A DNA stretch of 64,000 nucleotides from Streptomyces radiopugnans (GCF_900110735.1 NZ_FOET01000009.1:152747-216746); one strand, 5' to 3'; shown: positions 25,095 through 34,601, numbered from the stretch's first letter. Notes: generated by a model not told the origin, from the sequence alone. Made by a program: numbers and translations.

Positions 25095-25538
25095 GTGCGT
25101 ACGTACAGCCCCAAGCCCGGCGACGTCCAGCGCCAGTGGCACGTCATCGACGCCACCGACGTCGTCCTGGGCCGTCTGGCCTCCCAGGCCGCCACCCTTC
25201 TGAGGGGCAAGCACAAGCCGGTGTACGCGCCGCACGTTGACGCTGGTGACTTCGTCATCATCATCAACGCCGACAAGGTGCACCTCTCCGGCAACAAGCG
25301 GACCCAGAAGCTGGCCTACCGCCACTCCGGCTACCCCGGCGGTCTGCGGTCCGTCCGCTACGACGACCTGCTGAAGAACAACCCGGAGAAGGCCGTGGAG
25401 AAGGCCATCAAGGGCATGCTCCCGAAGAACTCCCTGGGCCGCCAGATGCTCTCGAAGCTGAAGGTCTACGCGGGCGAGAACCACCCGCACGCCGCCCAGC
25501 AGCCGGTCCCGTTCGAGATCACCCAGGTCGCGCAGTAG
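25095..25538 (+). CDS. rplM: 50S ribosomal protein L13
   Basis: L13 (147 residues) is an early-assembly 50S protein. It starts at GTG 25095 (MRTYSPKPGDVQRQWHVIDA) and includes GRLASQAATLLRGKHKP and HSGYPGG, characteristic of the family. First gene of a two-gene operon with rpsI, read from the strong promoter upstream. Confidence 0.97.
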   Translation: MRTYSPKPGDVQRQWHVIDATDVVLGRLASQAATLLRGKHKPVYAPHVDAGDFVIIINADKVHLSGNKRTQKLAYRHSGYPGGLRSVRYDDLLKNNPEKAVEKAIKGMLPKNSLGRQMLSKLKVYAGENHPHAAQQPVPFEITQVAQ

Positions 25539-25577
25539 TCCGGCCACAACCAAGACTGAAGAGAGCTGAGGAGAACC

Positions 25578-26081
25578 GTGGCCGAGACCACCGCCGAGAC
25601 CCCGATCGAAGAGGTCGAGCAGTACACCACCGAGACCCCCGAGGGCGTCGAGGAGTACACCACCGAGTCCCTCGCGTCCCGTTTCGGTGAGCCCCAGCCG
25701 GGCGCCGGCACCGGGCGCCGGAAGAACGCCATCGCCCGCGTGCGCATCGTGCCGGGCAGCGGCCAGTGGAAGATCAACGGCCGCACCCTGGAGGCCTACT
25801 TCCCGAACAAGGTGCACCAGCAGGAAGTCAACGAGCCGTTCAAGGTTCTGGAGCTGGACAACCGCTACGACGTCGTCGCCCGCATCAGCGGCGGCGGCGT
25901 CTCCGGCCAGGCCGGCGCGCTGCGCCTGGGCGTGGCCCGCGCCCTGAACGAGGCGGACGTGGAGAACAACCGCGGCCCGCTGAAGAAGGCCGGCTTCCTG
26001 ACCCGCGACGCCCGCGCGGTCGAGCGGAAGAAGGCCGGTCTGAAGAAGGCCCGCAAGGGCACCCAGTACAGCAAGCGCTGA
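25578..26081 (+). CDS. rpsI: 30S ribosomal protein S9
   Basis: The S9 domain starts near residue 45 (GRRKNAIARVRIVPGSG) and ends with the tRNA-contacting tail KGTQYSKR. In front of it is an acidic extension of about 40 residues with the repeated word YTTE. Length is 167 residues versus about 130 in E. coli. The GTG start follows GAGGAGAACC. It is followed by a very long terminator hairpin. Confidence 0.97.
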   Translation: MAETTAETPIEEVEQYTTETPEGVEEYTTESLASRFGEPQPGAGTGRRKNAIARVRIVPGSGQWKINGRTLEAYFPNKVHQQEVNEPFKVLELDNRYDVVARISGGGVSGQAGALRLGVARALNEADVENNRGPLKKAGFLTRDARAVERKKAGLKKARKGTQYSKR

Positions 26082-26120
26082 TCCGCGCCCGGCTGTCCGC
26101 TGGAACCCCTGGGATCCGCT

Positions 26121-26166
26121 GACGAGCGCCCCGACAGCACCGTCACGGTGCGTCGGGGCGCTCGTC
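26121..26166 (+). terminator. Very strong terminator after rpsI
   Basis: Fifteen perfect base pairs (26121-26135 with 26152-26166) continue, after one bulged A (26136), into six more (26137-26142 with 26146-26151) around a TCA loop. This 21-bp stem is one of the strongest in the window and insulates glmM. Confidence 0.88.
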
Positions 26167-26327
26167 TTCGGGCCGTCGCTCACCCCCGGGCCGGCGCGTC
26201 CGGTGGGGCGACCGTCGGCATGCCGGGCGTACGGCCGTGCCGCATCCGCCGCCAAGGGGCGTATATCTGGATGGACCGGGCCCGCGGCAGGCCCGGAGAG
26301 CTCAGCTCGGAACTCGGAGGAACCACG

Positions 26328-27686
26328 GTGGGACGACTCTTCGGTACGGACGGTGTGCGCGGAGTCGCCAACGCCGACCTGACCGCCGAAATGGCGCTCG
26401 GTCTGTCGGTCGCGGCGGCGCACGTGCTCGCCGAGGCGGGCACGTTCAAGGGCCATCGCCCGGTGGCGGTGGTCGGACGTGATCCGCGCGCGTCCGGGGA
26501 GTTCCTGGAGGCCGCTGTGGTGGCCGGGCTGGCCAGCGCGGGCGTGGACGTGCTGCGGGTGGGCGTGCTGCCGACCCCGGCCGTGGCGTACCTGACCGGC
26601 GCGCTCGGCGCCGACCTGGGCGTGATGCTGTCCGCCAGCCACAACCCCATGCCCGACAACGGCATCAAGTTCTTCGCCCGCGGCGGCCACAAGCTCGCCG
26701 ACGAGCTGGAGGACCGCATCGAGCGGACCTACCGCGAGCACGCCTCCGGCGAGCCCTGGGACCGCCCGACCGGTGCCGGGGTGGGCCGGGTGAAGGAGTA
26801 CGACGAGGGCTTCGACAAGTACGTCGCCCACCTCGTCGGCGTCCTGCCCAACCGGCTCGACGGGCTCAGGGTCGTCATCGACGGCGCGCACGGCGCGGCG
26901 GCGCGGGTCTCCCCGGAGGCGTTCGCGCGGGCGGGCGCCGAGGTGGTCACCATCGCCACCGAGCCCGACGGGCTCAACATCAACGACGGCTGCGGCTCCA
27001 CCCATCTGGAGGGCCTGCGCGCGGCCGTCGTCGAGCACGGCGCCGACCTGGGCGTGGCCCACGACGGCGACGCCGACCGCTGCCTGGCCGTGGACGCGGA
27101 CGGCAACGACGTCGACGGCGACCAGATCCTCAGCGTGCTGGCCCTGGGGATGAAGGAGGCCGGGACGCTGCGGGGGAACACCGTGGTGGCCACGGTGATG
27201 TCCAACCTGGGCTTCAAGCTGGCGATGGAGCGCGAGGGCGTGGAGCTGCTCCAGACGGCGGTCGGCGACCGCTACGTGCTGGAGGAGATGAAGCGCGGCG
27301 GCTACTCGCTGGGCGGCGAGCAGTCCGGGCACGTGATCGCCCTGGACCACGCCACCACCGGCGACGGCACCCTGACCGGTCTGATGCTGGCCGCGCGGGT
27401 GGCCGCCACCGGCCGGCCCCTGGCGGAGCTGGCGGGCGTCATGCGGCGGCTGCCGCAGGTGCTGATCAACGTGCGGGACGTGGACAAGACCCGGGTCGGC
27501 TCCTCGGCCCGGCTGGCCACCGCCGTGAACCAGGCGGAGAAGGAGCTGGGCGAGACCGGCCGGGTGCTGCTGCGCTCCTCCGGCACGGAGCCGCTGGTGC
27601 GGGTGATGGTCGAGGCGGCCGATCTCGAACAGGCCCGTGCGGTGGCGGAGCGGCTGGCGGACGAGGTCAAGTCGGCGCTGGGCTGA
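26328..27686 (+). CDS. glmM: Phosphoglucosamine mutase
   Basis: GlmM (452 residues) converts glucosamine-6-phosphate to glucosamine-1-phosphate for UDP-GlcNAc and peptidoglycan synthesis. The phosphoserine is S104 in SASHNP; the metal loop is DGDADR; GEQSGH is the sugar-binding loop; the C-terminal phosphate loop is RSSGTEPLVRVM. The GTG at 26328 has a strong CGGAGGA site; the longer open frame upstream runs through the rpsI terminator and is rejected. glmS lies about 1.6 kb downstream, so both amino-sugar steps are nearby. Confidence 0.96.
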   Translation: MGRLFGTDGVRGVANADLTAEMALGLSVAAAHVLAEAGTFKGHRPVAVVGRDPRASGEFLEAAVVAGLASAGVDVLRVGVLPTPAVAYLTGALGADLGVMLSASHNPMPDNGIKFFARGGHKLADELEDRIERTYREHASGEPWDRPTGAGVGRVKEYDEGFDKYVAHLVGVLPNRLDGLRVVIDGAHGAAARVSPEAFARAGAEVVTIATEPDGLNINDGCGSTHLEGLRAAVVEHGADLGVAHDGDADRCLAVDADGNDVDGDQILSVLALGMKEAGTLRGNTVVATVMSNLGFKLAMEREGVELLQTAVGDRYVLEEMKRGGYSLGGEQSGHVIALDHATTGDGTLTGLMLAARVAATGRPLAELAGVMRRLPQVLINVRDVDKTRVGSSARLATAVNQAEKELGETGRVLLRSSGTEPLVRVMVEAADLEQARAVAERLADEVKSALG

Positions 27687-27730
27687 CGTCCGGTGCGGTC
27701 CGCGCCGGAGCGCGCGGCCCGGTACGACGG

Positions 27731-27769
27731 CGGGAGGCGGGGGCGGCCGGTGGCCGCCCCCGCCTCCCG
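27731..27769. terminator. Bidirectional terminator between glmM and coaA
   Basis: A perfect 18-bp stem (27731-27748 with 27752-27769) with a 3-base GGT loop lies between two convergent genes. Confidence 0.85.
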
Positions 27770-27821
27770 TTCCTCCGGTGCGGGTCGGCGCGGTGCGGGC
27801 CGGCGCGCGTCCGACGCCCGG

Positions 27822-28850
27822 TCAGAGCTTGCGCAGCGACAGGCGCTGGACCTTGTGGTCCGGCCCCTTGCGCAGGATCAGGCCGGCGCGACCCCGGGTC
27901 GGGGCGATGTTCTCCTCCAGGTTCGGGCGGTTGATCGTCCGCCAGATCCCGCGCGCGTAGTCCAGCGCCTCCTCCTCCGACACCTGCGTGTACCTGCGGA
28001 AGTAGGAGAACGGGTTCTGGAAGGCCGTCTCGCGCAGCTTGCGGAAGCGGCCCAGGTACCACCGCTCGATGTCCTCGGTGCGCGCGTCCACGTAGACGGA
28101 GAAGTCGAAGTAGTCGGCCACGGCCAGCCGGGTGCGGCCGTCCTTGCCCGGCAGGGCCGGCTGGAGGACGTTGAGGCCCTCGACGATCAGGATGTCGGGG
28201 CGGCGCACCGTCAGCACCTCGCCGGGGACGATGTCGTAGATCAGGTGCGAGTAGACGGGGGCGGTGACCTCCTCCCGGCCCGACTTGACGTCCGCGACGA
28301 ACCGCGTGAGGGCCCGGCGGTCGTAGGACTCGGGGAAGCCCTTGCGCGACATCAGCCCGCGCCGGTGCAGCTCCGCGTTCGGGAACAGGAAGCCGTCCGT
28401 GGTCACCAGCTCCACACGCGGGTGCTCGGGCCAGCGGGCCAGCAGCGCCCGCAGCAGCCGGGCCACCGTGGACTTGCCGACCGCGACGCTGCCGGCGACC
28501 CCGATGACGAACGGGGTGCCGCGCTGGGCGCCGTGCCCGCCGCCCGCGTCGCCCAGGAAGGTGTTGAGCGCGCCGCGCAGCCCGTGGGTGGCGCCGACGT
28601 AGAGGTTGAGCAGCCGGGACAGCGGCAGGTAGACGTCCCGCACCTCGTCGAGGTCGATGACGTCGCCGAGCCCGCGCAGCTCCTCCACCTCCGCGGCGGT
28701 CAGGGGCAGCGGGGTCTTCTCCCGCAGGGCGCTCCACTCGGCCCGTCCCAGGTCGACGAAGGGGCTCGCGTCGGACGGCCGGCCGCGGCGCTGCTGCGAC
28801 AGGGCACCGGACGCGGCGGAGGGCCCGGGGGCGGTGACGGGGGTGGACAC
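27822..28850 (-). CDS. coaA: Pantothenate kinase, type I
   Basis: CoaA (342 residues) phosphorylates pantothenate, the first step of coenzyme A synthesis. The P-loop is GSVAVGKS; other family segments are TTDGFLFPN, SYDRRALTRFVADVKSG and the C-terminal INRPNLEENIAPTRGRA. The start is a GTG at 28850 (MSTPVTAPGPSAAS). The first 25 residues are a variable extension. It diverges from the small gene at 29064. Confidence 0.95.
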   Translation of the reverse strand: MSTPVTAPGPSAASGALSQQRRGRPSDASPFVDLGRAEWSALREKTPLPLTAAEVEELRGLGDVIDLDEVRDVYLPLSRLLNLYVGATHGLRGALNTFLGDAGGGHGAQRGTPFVIGVAGSVAVGKSTVARLLRALLARWPEHPRVELVTTDGFLFPNAELHRRGLMSRKGFPESYDRRALTRFVADVKSGREEVTAPVYSHLIYDIVPGEVLTVRRPDILIVEGLNVLQPALPGKDGRTRLAVADYFDFSVYVDARTEDIERWYLGRFRKLRETAFQNPFSYFRRYTQVSEEEALDYARGIWRTINRPNLEENIAPTRGRAGLILRKGPDHKVQRLSLRKL

Positions 28851-29063
28851 GGGCCCATTGTCGGGCCGCGCGCGGCCGGTCTCACGGCCGTTCCCATGTG
28901 ATCAGCAGCACAGATGTGCGTGCGAGGGGGGTGTACGTGGCGGCCCGGCGCGGATACGTTGACCGCATTCGCGCGCTTGCTCCATGTGTGTGCACCCGCC
29001 GTGCGGGCTCCTGCCCGCTCCGGCGGGGCCCGCGTACCACCCACCGCTCCGGAGGGGATCCGT

Positions 29064-29306
29064 ATGCCGCTGCCGTTCCGGCGCTCCCGCACAGCGCGGC
29101 GCCGCTTCACCGTGCGGACCTCCGCCGAGGCGTGCGACGCCCGGGCGTGGGAGGAACTCCTGGACGAACTGCCCGAAGAGGACCTGGGGGAGCACCCGGA
29201 CGACGTGCTGGACACCTATCGGCCGGGCGGCAGGCCGGGGTGCGAGGAGGCGGAGTACCTGGAGATCGTCAGGCGGGCGGTCGGACGAATAGGGCGAGGG
29301 CGCTGA
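29064..29306 (+). CDS. Small acidic protein upstream of glmS, unknown function
   Basis: An 80-residue protein begins at ATG 29064 with an excellent GGAGGGG site. The N-terminal 20 residues are basic (RRSRTARRRF), the middle is acidic (WEELLDELPEEDLGEHPDD). No cysteine pairs or membrane segment; one cysteine lies in EACDAR and one in GCEEAE. I recognise no domain. It precedes glmS by 36 bp, but glmS appears to have its own promoter. Confidence 0.65.
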   Translation: MPLPFRRSRTARRRFTVRTSAEACDARAWEELLDELPEEDLGEHPDDVLDTYRPGGRPGCEEAEYLEIVRRAVGRIGRGR

Positions 29307-29329
29307 CACTTCCCGCCCCCGACTGCCCT

Positions 29330-29335
29330 TAGGCT
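29330..29335 (+). promoter_or_regulatory. Putative -10 box giving leaderless glmS mRNA
   Basis: TAGGCT ends only 7 bases before the glmS ATG, and there is no ribosome-binding site in between. Transcription would start at or next to the A of the ATG, a common arrangement in actinobacteria. The -35 is not obvious (CTGACA lies 21 bp upstream). Confidence 0.5.
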
Positions 29336-29342
29336 GCATCGC

Positions 29343-31190
29343 ATGTGCGGAATCGTTGGTTATGTAGGAGGGCAGTCCGCCCTCGACGTCGTCATCGCGG
29401 GACTGAAGCGGTTGGAGTACCGCGGTTATGACTCGGCGGGCGTTGCCGTCCTCGCCGACGGCGGGCTGGCCGCCGCGAAGAAGGCCGGGAAGCTGGGCAA
29501 CCTCGGCAAGCTGCTGGACGAGCGCCCGCTGCCGGCCGGCGCCACCGGCATCGGCCACACCCGGTGGGCCACCCACGGCGGACCGACCGACGCCAACGCG
29601 CACCCGCACCTGGACAACTCCGGGCGGGTAGCGGTCGTCCACAACGGCATCATCGAGAACTTCGCCGCGCTCCGCGCCGAACTGGCCGAGCGCGGCCACG
29701 AGCTGACCTCCGAGACCGACACCGAGGTCGTGGCCCACCTGCTCGCCGAGAACTTCTCCTCCTGCGGCGACCTGGCCGAGGCCATGCGGCAGGTGTGCCG
29801 CCGCCTGGAGGGCGCCTTCACCCTCGTCGCCGTCCACGCCGACGAGCCCGACACCGTCGTCGGCGCCCGGCGGAACTCGCCGCTGGTGGTCGGCGTCGGC
29901 GAGGGCGAGAACTTCCTCGCCTCCGACGTCGCCGCGTTCATCGCCCACACCCGCGAGGCCATCGAGCTGGGCCAGGACCAGGTCGTGGAGCTGAAGCGGG
30001 ACCGGGTGACGGTCACCGACTTCGACGGCGCCCCCGCCGACACCCGCGCCTACCACGTGGACTGGGACGCCTCGGCCGCCGAGAAGGGCGGCTACGACTA
30101 CTTCATGCTCAAGGAGATCGCCGAGCAGCCCAAGGCGGTCGCCGACACCCTCCTGGGCCGCATCGACGAGGCCGGCCGGCTGGCCCTGGACGAGGTGCGC
30201 ATCCCCGACCACGTGCTGCGCGAGGTGAACAAGGTCGTCATCGTGGCGTGCGGCACGGCCTACCACGCCGGGATGATCGCCAAGTACGCCATCGAGCACT
30301 GGACGCGCATCCCCTGCGAGACCGAGCTGGCCAGCGAGTTCCGCTACCGGGACCCCATCCTGGACCAGCGCACGCTCGTCGTCGCCATCAGCCAGTCCGG
30401 CGAGACCATGGACACCCTGATGGCGCTGCGCCACGCCCGTGAGCAGGGCGCCAAGGTGCTGGCCATCTGCAACACCAACGGCTCCACGATCCCGCGCGAG
30501 TCCGACGCGGTGCTCTACACCCACGCCGGGCCCGAGGTGGCGGTCGCCTCCACCAAGGCGTTCCTGACCCAGCTGGTCGCCTGCTACCTCGTCGCCCTCT
30601 ACCTGGGCCAGGTGCGCGGCACCAAGTGGGGCGACGAGATCCACTCGGTGATCCGGGAGCTGTCGCAGATCTCCACGGAGGTCGAGAAGGTCCTGGCCAC
30701 CATGGAGCCGGTGCGGGAGCTGGCCCGCTCCCTGGCCGACAAGGACACCGTGCTCTTCCTCGGCCGCCATGTGGGCTTCCCCGTCGCCCTGGAGGGCGCG
30801 CTCAAGCTCAAGGAGCTGGCGTACATGCACGCCGAGGGCTTCGCGGCCGGCGAGCTCAAGCACGGCCCGATCGCGCTGATCGAGGAGGACCTGCCGGTGG
30901 TGGTGGTCGTACCGTCGCCGCGCGGCCGTTCCGTGCTGCACGACAAGATCGTCTCCAACATCCAGGAGATCCGGGCCCGGGGCGCGCGGACCATCGTCAT
31001 CGCCGAGGAGGGCGACGAGACGGTCGTGCCCTACGCCGACCACCTGGTGCGCATCCCCGCCACGCCCACCCTGCTCCAGCCGCTGGTGGCCACCGTGCCG
31101 CTGCAGGTCTTCGCCTGTGAGCTGGCCACGGCCCGCGGCAACGAGGTGGACCAGCCGCGCAACCTGGCCAAGTCGGTGACGGTGGAGTGA
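29343..31190 (+). CDS. glmS: Glucosamine-fructose-6-phosphate aminotransferase
   Basis: GlmS (615 residues) makes glucosamine-6-phosphate from fructose-6-phosphate and glutamine. The N-terminal glutaminase starts MCGIVGYVG with the catalytic C2 (after Met removal Cys1), then GHTRWATHG and HNGIIEN. The two SIS domains follow (SQSGETMDT near residues 350-358, then ASTKAFLTQ) and the protein ends with QPRNLAKSVTVE. No ribosome-binding site precedes the ATG. No glmS ribozyme was seen. Confidence 0.97.
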   Translation: MCGIVGYVGGQSALDVVIAGLKRLEYRGYDSAGVAVLADGGLAAAKKAGKLGNLGKLLDERPLPAGATGIGHTRWATHGGPTDANAHPHLDNSGRVAVVHNGIIENFAALRAELAERGHELTSETDTEVVAHLLAENFSSCGDLAEAMRQVCRRLEGAFTLVAVHADEPDTVVGARRNSPLVVGVGEGENFLASDVAAFIAHTREAIELGQDQVVELKRDRVTVTDFDGAPADTRAYHVDWDASAAEKGGYDYFMLKEIAEQPKAVADTLLGRIDEAGRLALDEVRIPDHVLREVNKVVIVACGTAYHAGMIAKYAIEHWTRIPCETELASEFRYRDPILDQRTLVVAISQSGETMDTLMALRHAREQGAKVLAICNTNGSTIPRESDAVLYTHAGPEVAVASTKAFLTQLVACYLVALYLGQVRGTKWGDEIHSVIRELSQISTEVEKVLATMEPVRELARSLADKDTVLFLGRHVGFPVALEGALKLKELAYMHAEGFAAGELKHGPIALIEEDLPVVVVVPSPRGRSVLHDKIVSNIQEIRARGARTIVIAEEGDETVVPYADHLVRIPATPTLLQPLVATVPLQVFACELATARGNEVDQPRNLAKSVTVE

Positions 31191-31248
31191 GTCCGCGCAG
31201 CGGTCGTACGGCGCGCGGCGGGCGCGCCCGGCGGGCGGGGGGACGCGG

Positions 31249-31617
31249 ATGATCGTCGGGGTGGGGATCGACGTCGCCTCGATCGACCGCTTCGCCGGCG
31301 CGCTGGCCCGCACCCCCGCCATGGCCGAGCGGCTGTTCACCCCCGCCGAGCAGACCCTGCCCGGCGGGGAGCGGCGCTCGGTGGCCTCCCTGGCGGCGCG
31401 GTTCGCCGCCAAGGAGGCTCTGGCCAAGGCGCTGGGCGCGCCCGGCGGGCTGGTGTGGACGGACGCGGAGGTGCACGCCTCCGAGCACGGGCAGCCGCTG
31501 CTGCGGGTGACCGGCACCGTCGCCGCCCGCGCCGCCGAGCTGGGCGTGCGCCGCTGGCACGTCTCCCTCAGCCACGACGCGGGGGTGGCGACGGCCTTCG
31601 TGATCGCCGAGGGCTGA
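31249..31617 (+). CDS. acpS: Holo-[acyl carrier protein] synthase
   Basis: AcpS (122 residues) attaches 4'-phosphopantetheine to acyl carrier protein. The magnesium/CoA motifs are present: GVGIDVASIDRF near the N terminus and RFAAKEALAKALG (about residues 51-63), with HVSLSHD later. It follows glmS by 58 bp and uses the CoA pathway product started by the nearby coaA. A strong hairpin separates it from the next gene. Confidence 0.93.
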   Translation: MIVGVGIDVASIDRFAGALARTPAMAERLFTPAEQTLPGGERRSVASLAARFAAKEALAKALGAPGGLVWTDAEVHASEHGQPLLRVTGTVAARAAELGVRRWHVSLSHDAGVATAFVIAEG

Positions 31618-31661
31618 TCGCGGGAGGCCGGACGCCGGGGCAGGCCGCCGGGAGCCGATCG

Positions 31662-31697
31662 CCGGGAACCGGCCGCCTAAGGGCGGCCGGTTCCCGG
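31662..31697 (+). terminator. Perfect 16-bp hairpin after acpS
   Basis: Arms 31662-31677 and 31682-31697 are fully complementary with a TAAG loop. The next gene starts 34 bp later, so this also lies close to its promoter. Confidence 0.75.
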
Positions 31698-31730
31698 GTG
31701 GGCCCGGCGGCGGGCGGTCACACTGAGGGC

Positions 31731-33212
31731 ATGAGAGATGCCTACAGCGTGCAGACCGTACGGGCCGCCGAGCGGGAGCTGATGGCGCGCCTGCCCGCCG
31801 GGACGCTGATGCGGCGCGCCGCCGCCGGGCTGGCCGCCGCCTGCGCCGGGATGCTCGGACGCGTCTACGGCACCCGGATCGTCCTGCTGGTGGGCAGCGG
31901 CGACAACGGAGGGGACGCGCTCTTCGCCGGGGCGTACCTGGCCCGGCGCGGCGCCGGGGTGACCGCCGTACTGCTCAGCCCGGAGAGGGTCCACGCCGAC
32001 GGACTCGCCGCGCTGCGGGCGGCCGGGGGCCGGGCCGCCGCGTCCCCCACCGCCCACACCGTGCTGGAGGGCGTGCCCGCCGACGTGCCCGCGCTTCTGC
32101 GGCGGGCCGATCTGGTGGTGGACGGCATCGTCGGCATCGGCGGCCGGGGAGGCCTGCGGCCGGACGCGGTGGAGATCACCGACGCCGTCGCGGCGGCCGG
32201 GGTGCCCGTCGTCGCCGTGGACCTGCCCAGCGGCGTGGACGCCGACACCGGCGAGGTGCGCGGTGTGGCGGTGCGGGCGGCGGCGACGGTGACCTTCGGG
32301 GCGTACAAGCCGGGCCTGCTGGTCGACCCCGCGCGCGAGCACGCCGGGGCGCTGCGGCTGGTCGACATCGGCCTGGGCCCGTATCTGGAGGCGGCCGAGC
32401 CGGTGGTGCGCGCCGCGCAGCACGCGGACGTGGCCGCCCTGCTGCCCCGCCCGTCGGCCGAGAGCGACAAGTACCGGCGCGGCGTGGTCGGCGTCGCGGC
32501 CGGATCCGCCCGCTACCCGGGCGCGGCGGTGCTGGCGGTGGCGGGGGCGCTGCGCGGCGGCGCGGGCGCCGTGCGCTACGCCGGACCCGCGGCCGACGCG
32601 GTGATCGCCCGCTTCCCCGAGACGCTGGTCTCCTCCGGTCCGCCCTCGCAGGCGGGCCGGGTGCAGGCGTGGGTCGTCGGGCCGGGGCTCGGCGACGGGG
32701 ACGAGGCGCGCGAGAGCGTGCGCGAGGCGCTGGCCTCTGACGTACCGGTGCTGGTGGACGCCGACGGGCTGCGGCTGATGGACGCCGGGCAGCTGCGGGG
32801 GCGCACGGCCCCCGTCCTGCTCACCCCGCACGCCGGTGAGGCCGCGGCGCTGCTGGGCGTCGGGCGCGAGGAGGTGGAGTCGGCGCGGCTGGCCTCGGCG
32901 CGGGAGCTGGCGCGGCGGTACGGGGCGGCGGTGCTGCTCAAGGGCTCGACCACGGTGGTCGCCCCGCCCGGCGGGGACGGCCCGCTGCGGGTCAACCCCA
33001 CCGGCACCGGCTGGCTGGCGACGGCCGGGAGCGGCGACGTGCTCTCCGGGCTGGCCGGCTCGCTGCTCGCCTGCGGTCTGGCGCCCGTGGACGCGGCGGT
33101 GGCGGGCTCCTACGTCCACGGCCTGGCGGGCCGCCGCGCGGCGCCGCTGACCAGCGCGCTCGACGTGGCCGAGGCACTGCGCCCGGCCTGGCGGGACGTC
33201 TCGGAGGCCTGA
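31731..33212 (+). CDS. nnr: Bifunctional NAD(P)HX epimerase / dehydratase
   Basis: This predicts a 493-residue metabolite-repair enzyme for hydrated NAD(P)H. Residues 1-220 form the YjeF_N epimerase domain (GSGDNGGDALFAGAYLARRG, then VDLPSGVDADTGEV). Residues 235-490 form the ribokinase-like dehydratase domain (PHAGEAAALLG, LLKGSTTVVAP, GTGWLATAGSGDVLSG). The ATG at 31731 is preceded by GAGGGC; the open frame upstream runs back through acpS. Cluster with acpS and alr is common in actinobacteria. Confidence 0.94.
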   Translation: MRDAYSVQTVRAAERELMARLPAGTLMRRAAAGLAAACAGMLGRVYGTRIVLLVGSGDNGGDALFAGAYLARRGAGVTAVLLSPERVHADGLAALRAAGGRAAASPTAHTVLEGVPADVPALLRRADLVVDGIVGIGGRGGLRPDAVEITDAVAAAGVPVVAVDLPSGVDADTGEVRGVAVRAAATVTFGAYKPGLLVDPAREHAGALRLVDIGLGPYLEAAEPVVRAAQHADVAALLPRPSAESDKYRRGVVGVAAGSARYPGAAVLAVAGALRGGAGAVRYAGPAADAVIARFPETLVSSGPPSQAGRVQAWVVGPGLGDGDEARESVREALASDVPVLVDADGLRLMDAGQLRGRTAPVLLTPHAGEAAALLGVGREEVESARLASARELARRYGAAVLLKGSTTVVAPPGGDGPLRVNPTGTGWLATAGSGDVLSGLAGSLLACGLAPVDAAVAGSYVHGLAGRRAAPLTSALDVAEALRPAWRDVSEA

Positions 33213-33413
33213 GGCGCCGGAGGCACGCCCCCGGCCTCGCGGCGGTGAACGGGCCGGCCCGGGCGCCCGGCGCTGCGGTGCCCGCGCCGGGCCCGGCCCC
33301 GAGGCGCCCGCCTCGCGCCCACCGGGCCGTGTCCCCGCGAGCGCCGGGAGCGGGCCGCACACGCCGGACGGGCGGGGCGGCGGCGGGAAGGGGACCTGAG
33401 ACACTGGGGGGCG

Positions 33414-34601
33414 ATGGACGTCGTAAGTGAGCCCTCCGCCCCTCGCGCGGCAGCGCGGCCCCGCCCCGGCCCGCACCGGGTCGGGGCCGAGATCGACCTG
33501 GCCGCGCTGCGCGCCAACGTCCGCGCCCTGCGCGAGCGCGCGGCCGGGGCCGAGCTGATGGCCGTGGTCAAGGCCGACGCGTACGGCCACGGCATGATCC
33601 CCTGCGCCCGCGCCGCGCGGCAGGCGGGCGCGGGCTGGCTGGGGACGGCCACCCCCGAGGAGGCGCTGGCGCTGCGCGCCGCCGGGGACCGGGGTCGGCT
33701 GCTGTGCTGGCTGTGGACGCCCGGCGGGCCCTGGCGCGAGGCGATCGAGGCGGACGTCGACGTGTCGGCGAGCGACCCGTGGGCGCTGCGGGAGATCATC
33801 GGCGCCGCCCGCGCCTGCGGCCGTACCGCCCGCGTCCATCTGAAGATCGACACCGGGCTGGGCCGGAGCGGCTGCCAGCCCGCCGGCTGGGAGGCGCTGA
33901 CCGCCGCGGCCCGCGCCGCCGAGGCCGAGGGCACGGTGCGGGTCGCCGGGGTGTGGTCGCACTTCGCCTGCGCCGACGAACCCGGCCACCCCTCCATCGC
34001 CGCCCAGCTCGCCGTCTTCCGGGAGGCCCTGGCCACCGCGGCCCGCGCCGGGCTCGACCCGGAGGTGCGGCACATCGCCAACTCGCCCGCCGCCCTCACC
34101 CTCCCCGAGGCGCACTTCGACCTGGTGCGCACCGGGGTGTCGGTCTACGGGCTCTCGCCCTCGCCCGAGGTCGGAGTGCCGGCGGACTTCGGACTGCGGC
34201 CGGTGATGACCCTGCGCGCCCGTCTCGCCCTGGTCAAGCGGGTGCCCGCCGGACACGGGGTGAGCTACGGCCACCACTACACCACCCCTGGCGAGACCAC
34301 CCTGGCCCTGGTCCCGGCCGGCTACGCCGACGGCGTCCCCCGGCACGCCTCGGGGAGCGGTCCGGTGCTGGTGGCGGGCAAGTGGCGGACGGTCGCCGGC
34401 CGGGTGGCCATGGACCAGTTCGTGGTGGACCTGGGCGGCGACACGGCCGCGGAGGGCGATGAGGCGGTCCTGTTCGGGCCGGGCGACGCGGGCGAGCCGA
34501 CGGCCGAGGACTGGGCGCGCGCGGTGGGCACCATCGGGTACGAGATCGTGACCCGGATCGGCGCCCGGGTGCCGCGTGTCCATCTGAACGCGGAAGCATG
34601 A
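33414..34601 (+). CDS. alr: Alanine racemase
   Basis: Alr (395 residues) supplies D-alanine for peptidoglycan. The pyridoxal-phosphate lysine is K53 in MAVVKADAYGHG; the second catalytic residue is Y285 in GVSYGHHY; ATRP-like substrate loops are present. The first 20 residues are an extension. The ATG lies after GGGGGGCG, a fair site. Together with glmS/glmM it gathers wall-precursor genes here. It is the target enzyme family of D-cycloserine. Confidence 0.96.
   Translation: MDVVSEPSAPRAAARPRPGPHRVGAEIDLAALRANVRALRERAAGAELMAVVKADAYGHGMIPCARAARQAGAGWLGTATPEEALALRAAGDRGRLLCWLWTPGGPWREAIEADVDVSASDPWALREIIGAARACGRTARVHLKIDTGLGRSGCQPAGWEALTAAARAAEAEGTVRVAGVWSHFACADEPGHPSIAAQLAVFREALATAARAGLDPEVRHIANSPAALTLPEAHFDLVRTGVSVYGLSPSPEVGVPADFGLRPVMTLRARLALVKRVPAGHGVSYGHHYTTPGETTLALVPAGYADGVPRHASGSGPVLVAGKWRTVAGRVAMDQFVVDLGGDTAAEGDEAVLFGPGDAGEPTAEDWARAVGTIGYEIVTRIGARVPRVHLNAEA

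Noticed and set aside
26148..26327. Longer GlmM start at 26148
   Set aside because: It would begin inside the rpsI terminator; GTG 26328 has a perfect ribosome-binding site and starts with the family sequence MGRLFGTDGVRG.
29343..29500. Possible glmS ribozyme or riboswitch
   Set aside because: There is practically no leader before glmS; the ribozyme is a Firmicutes feature and no such fold was visible.
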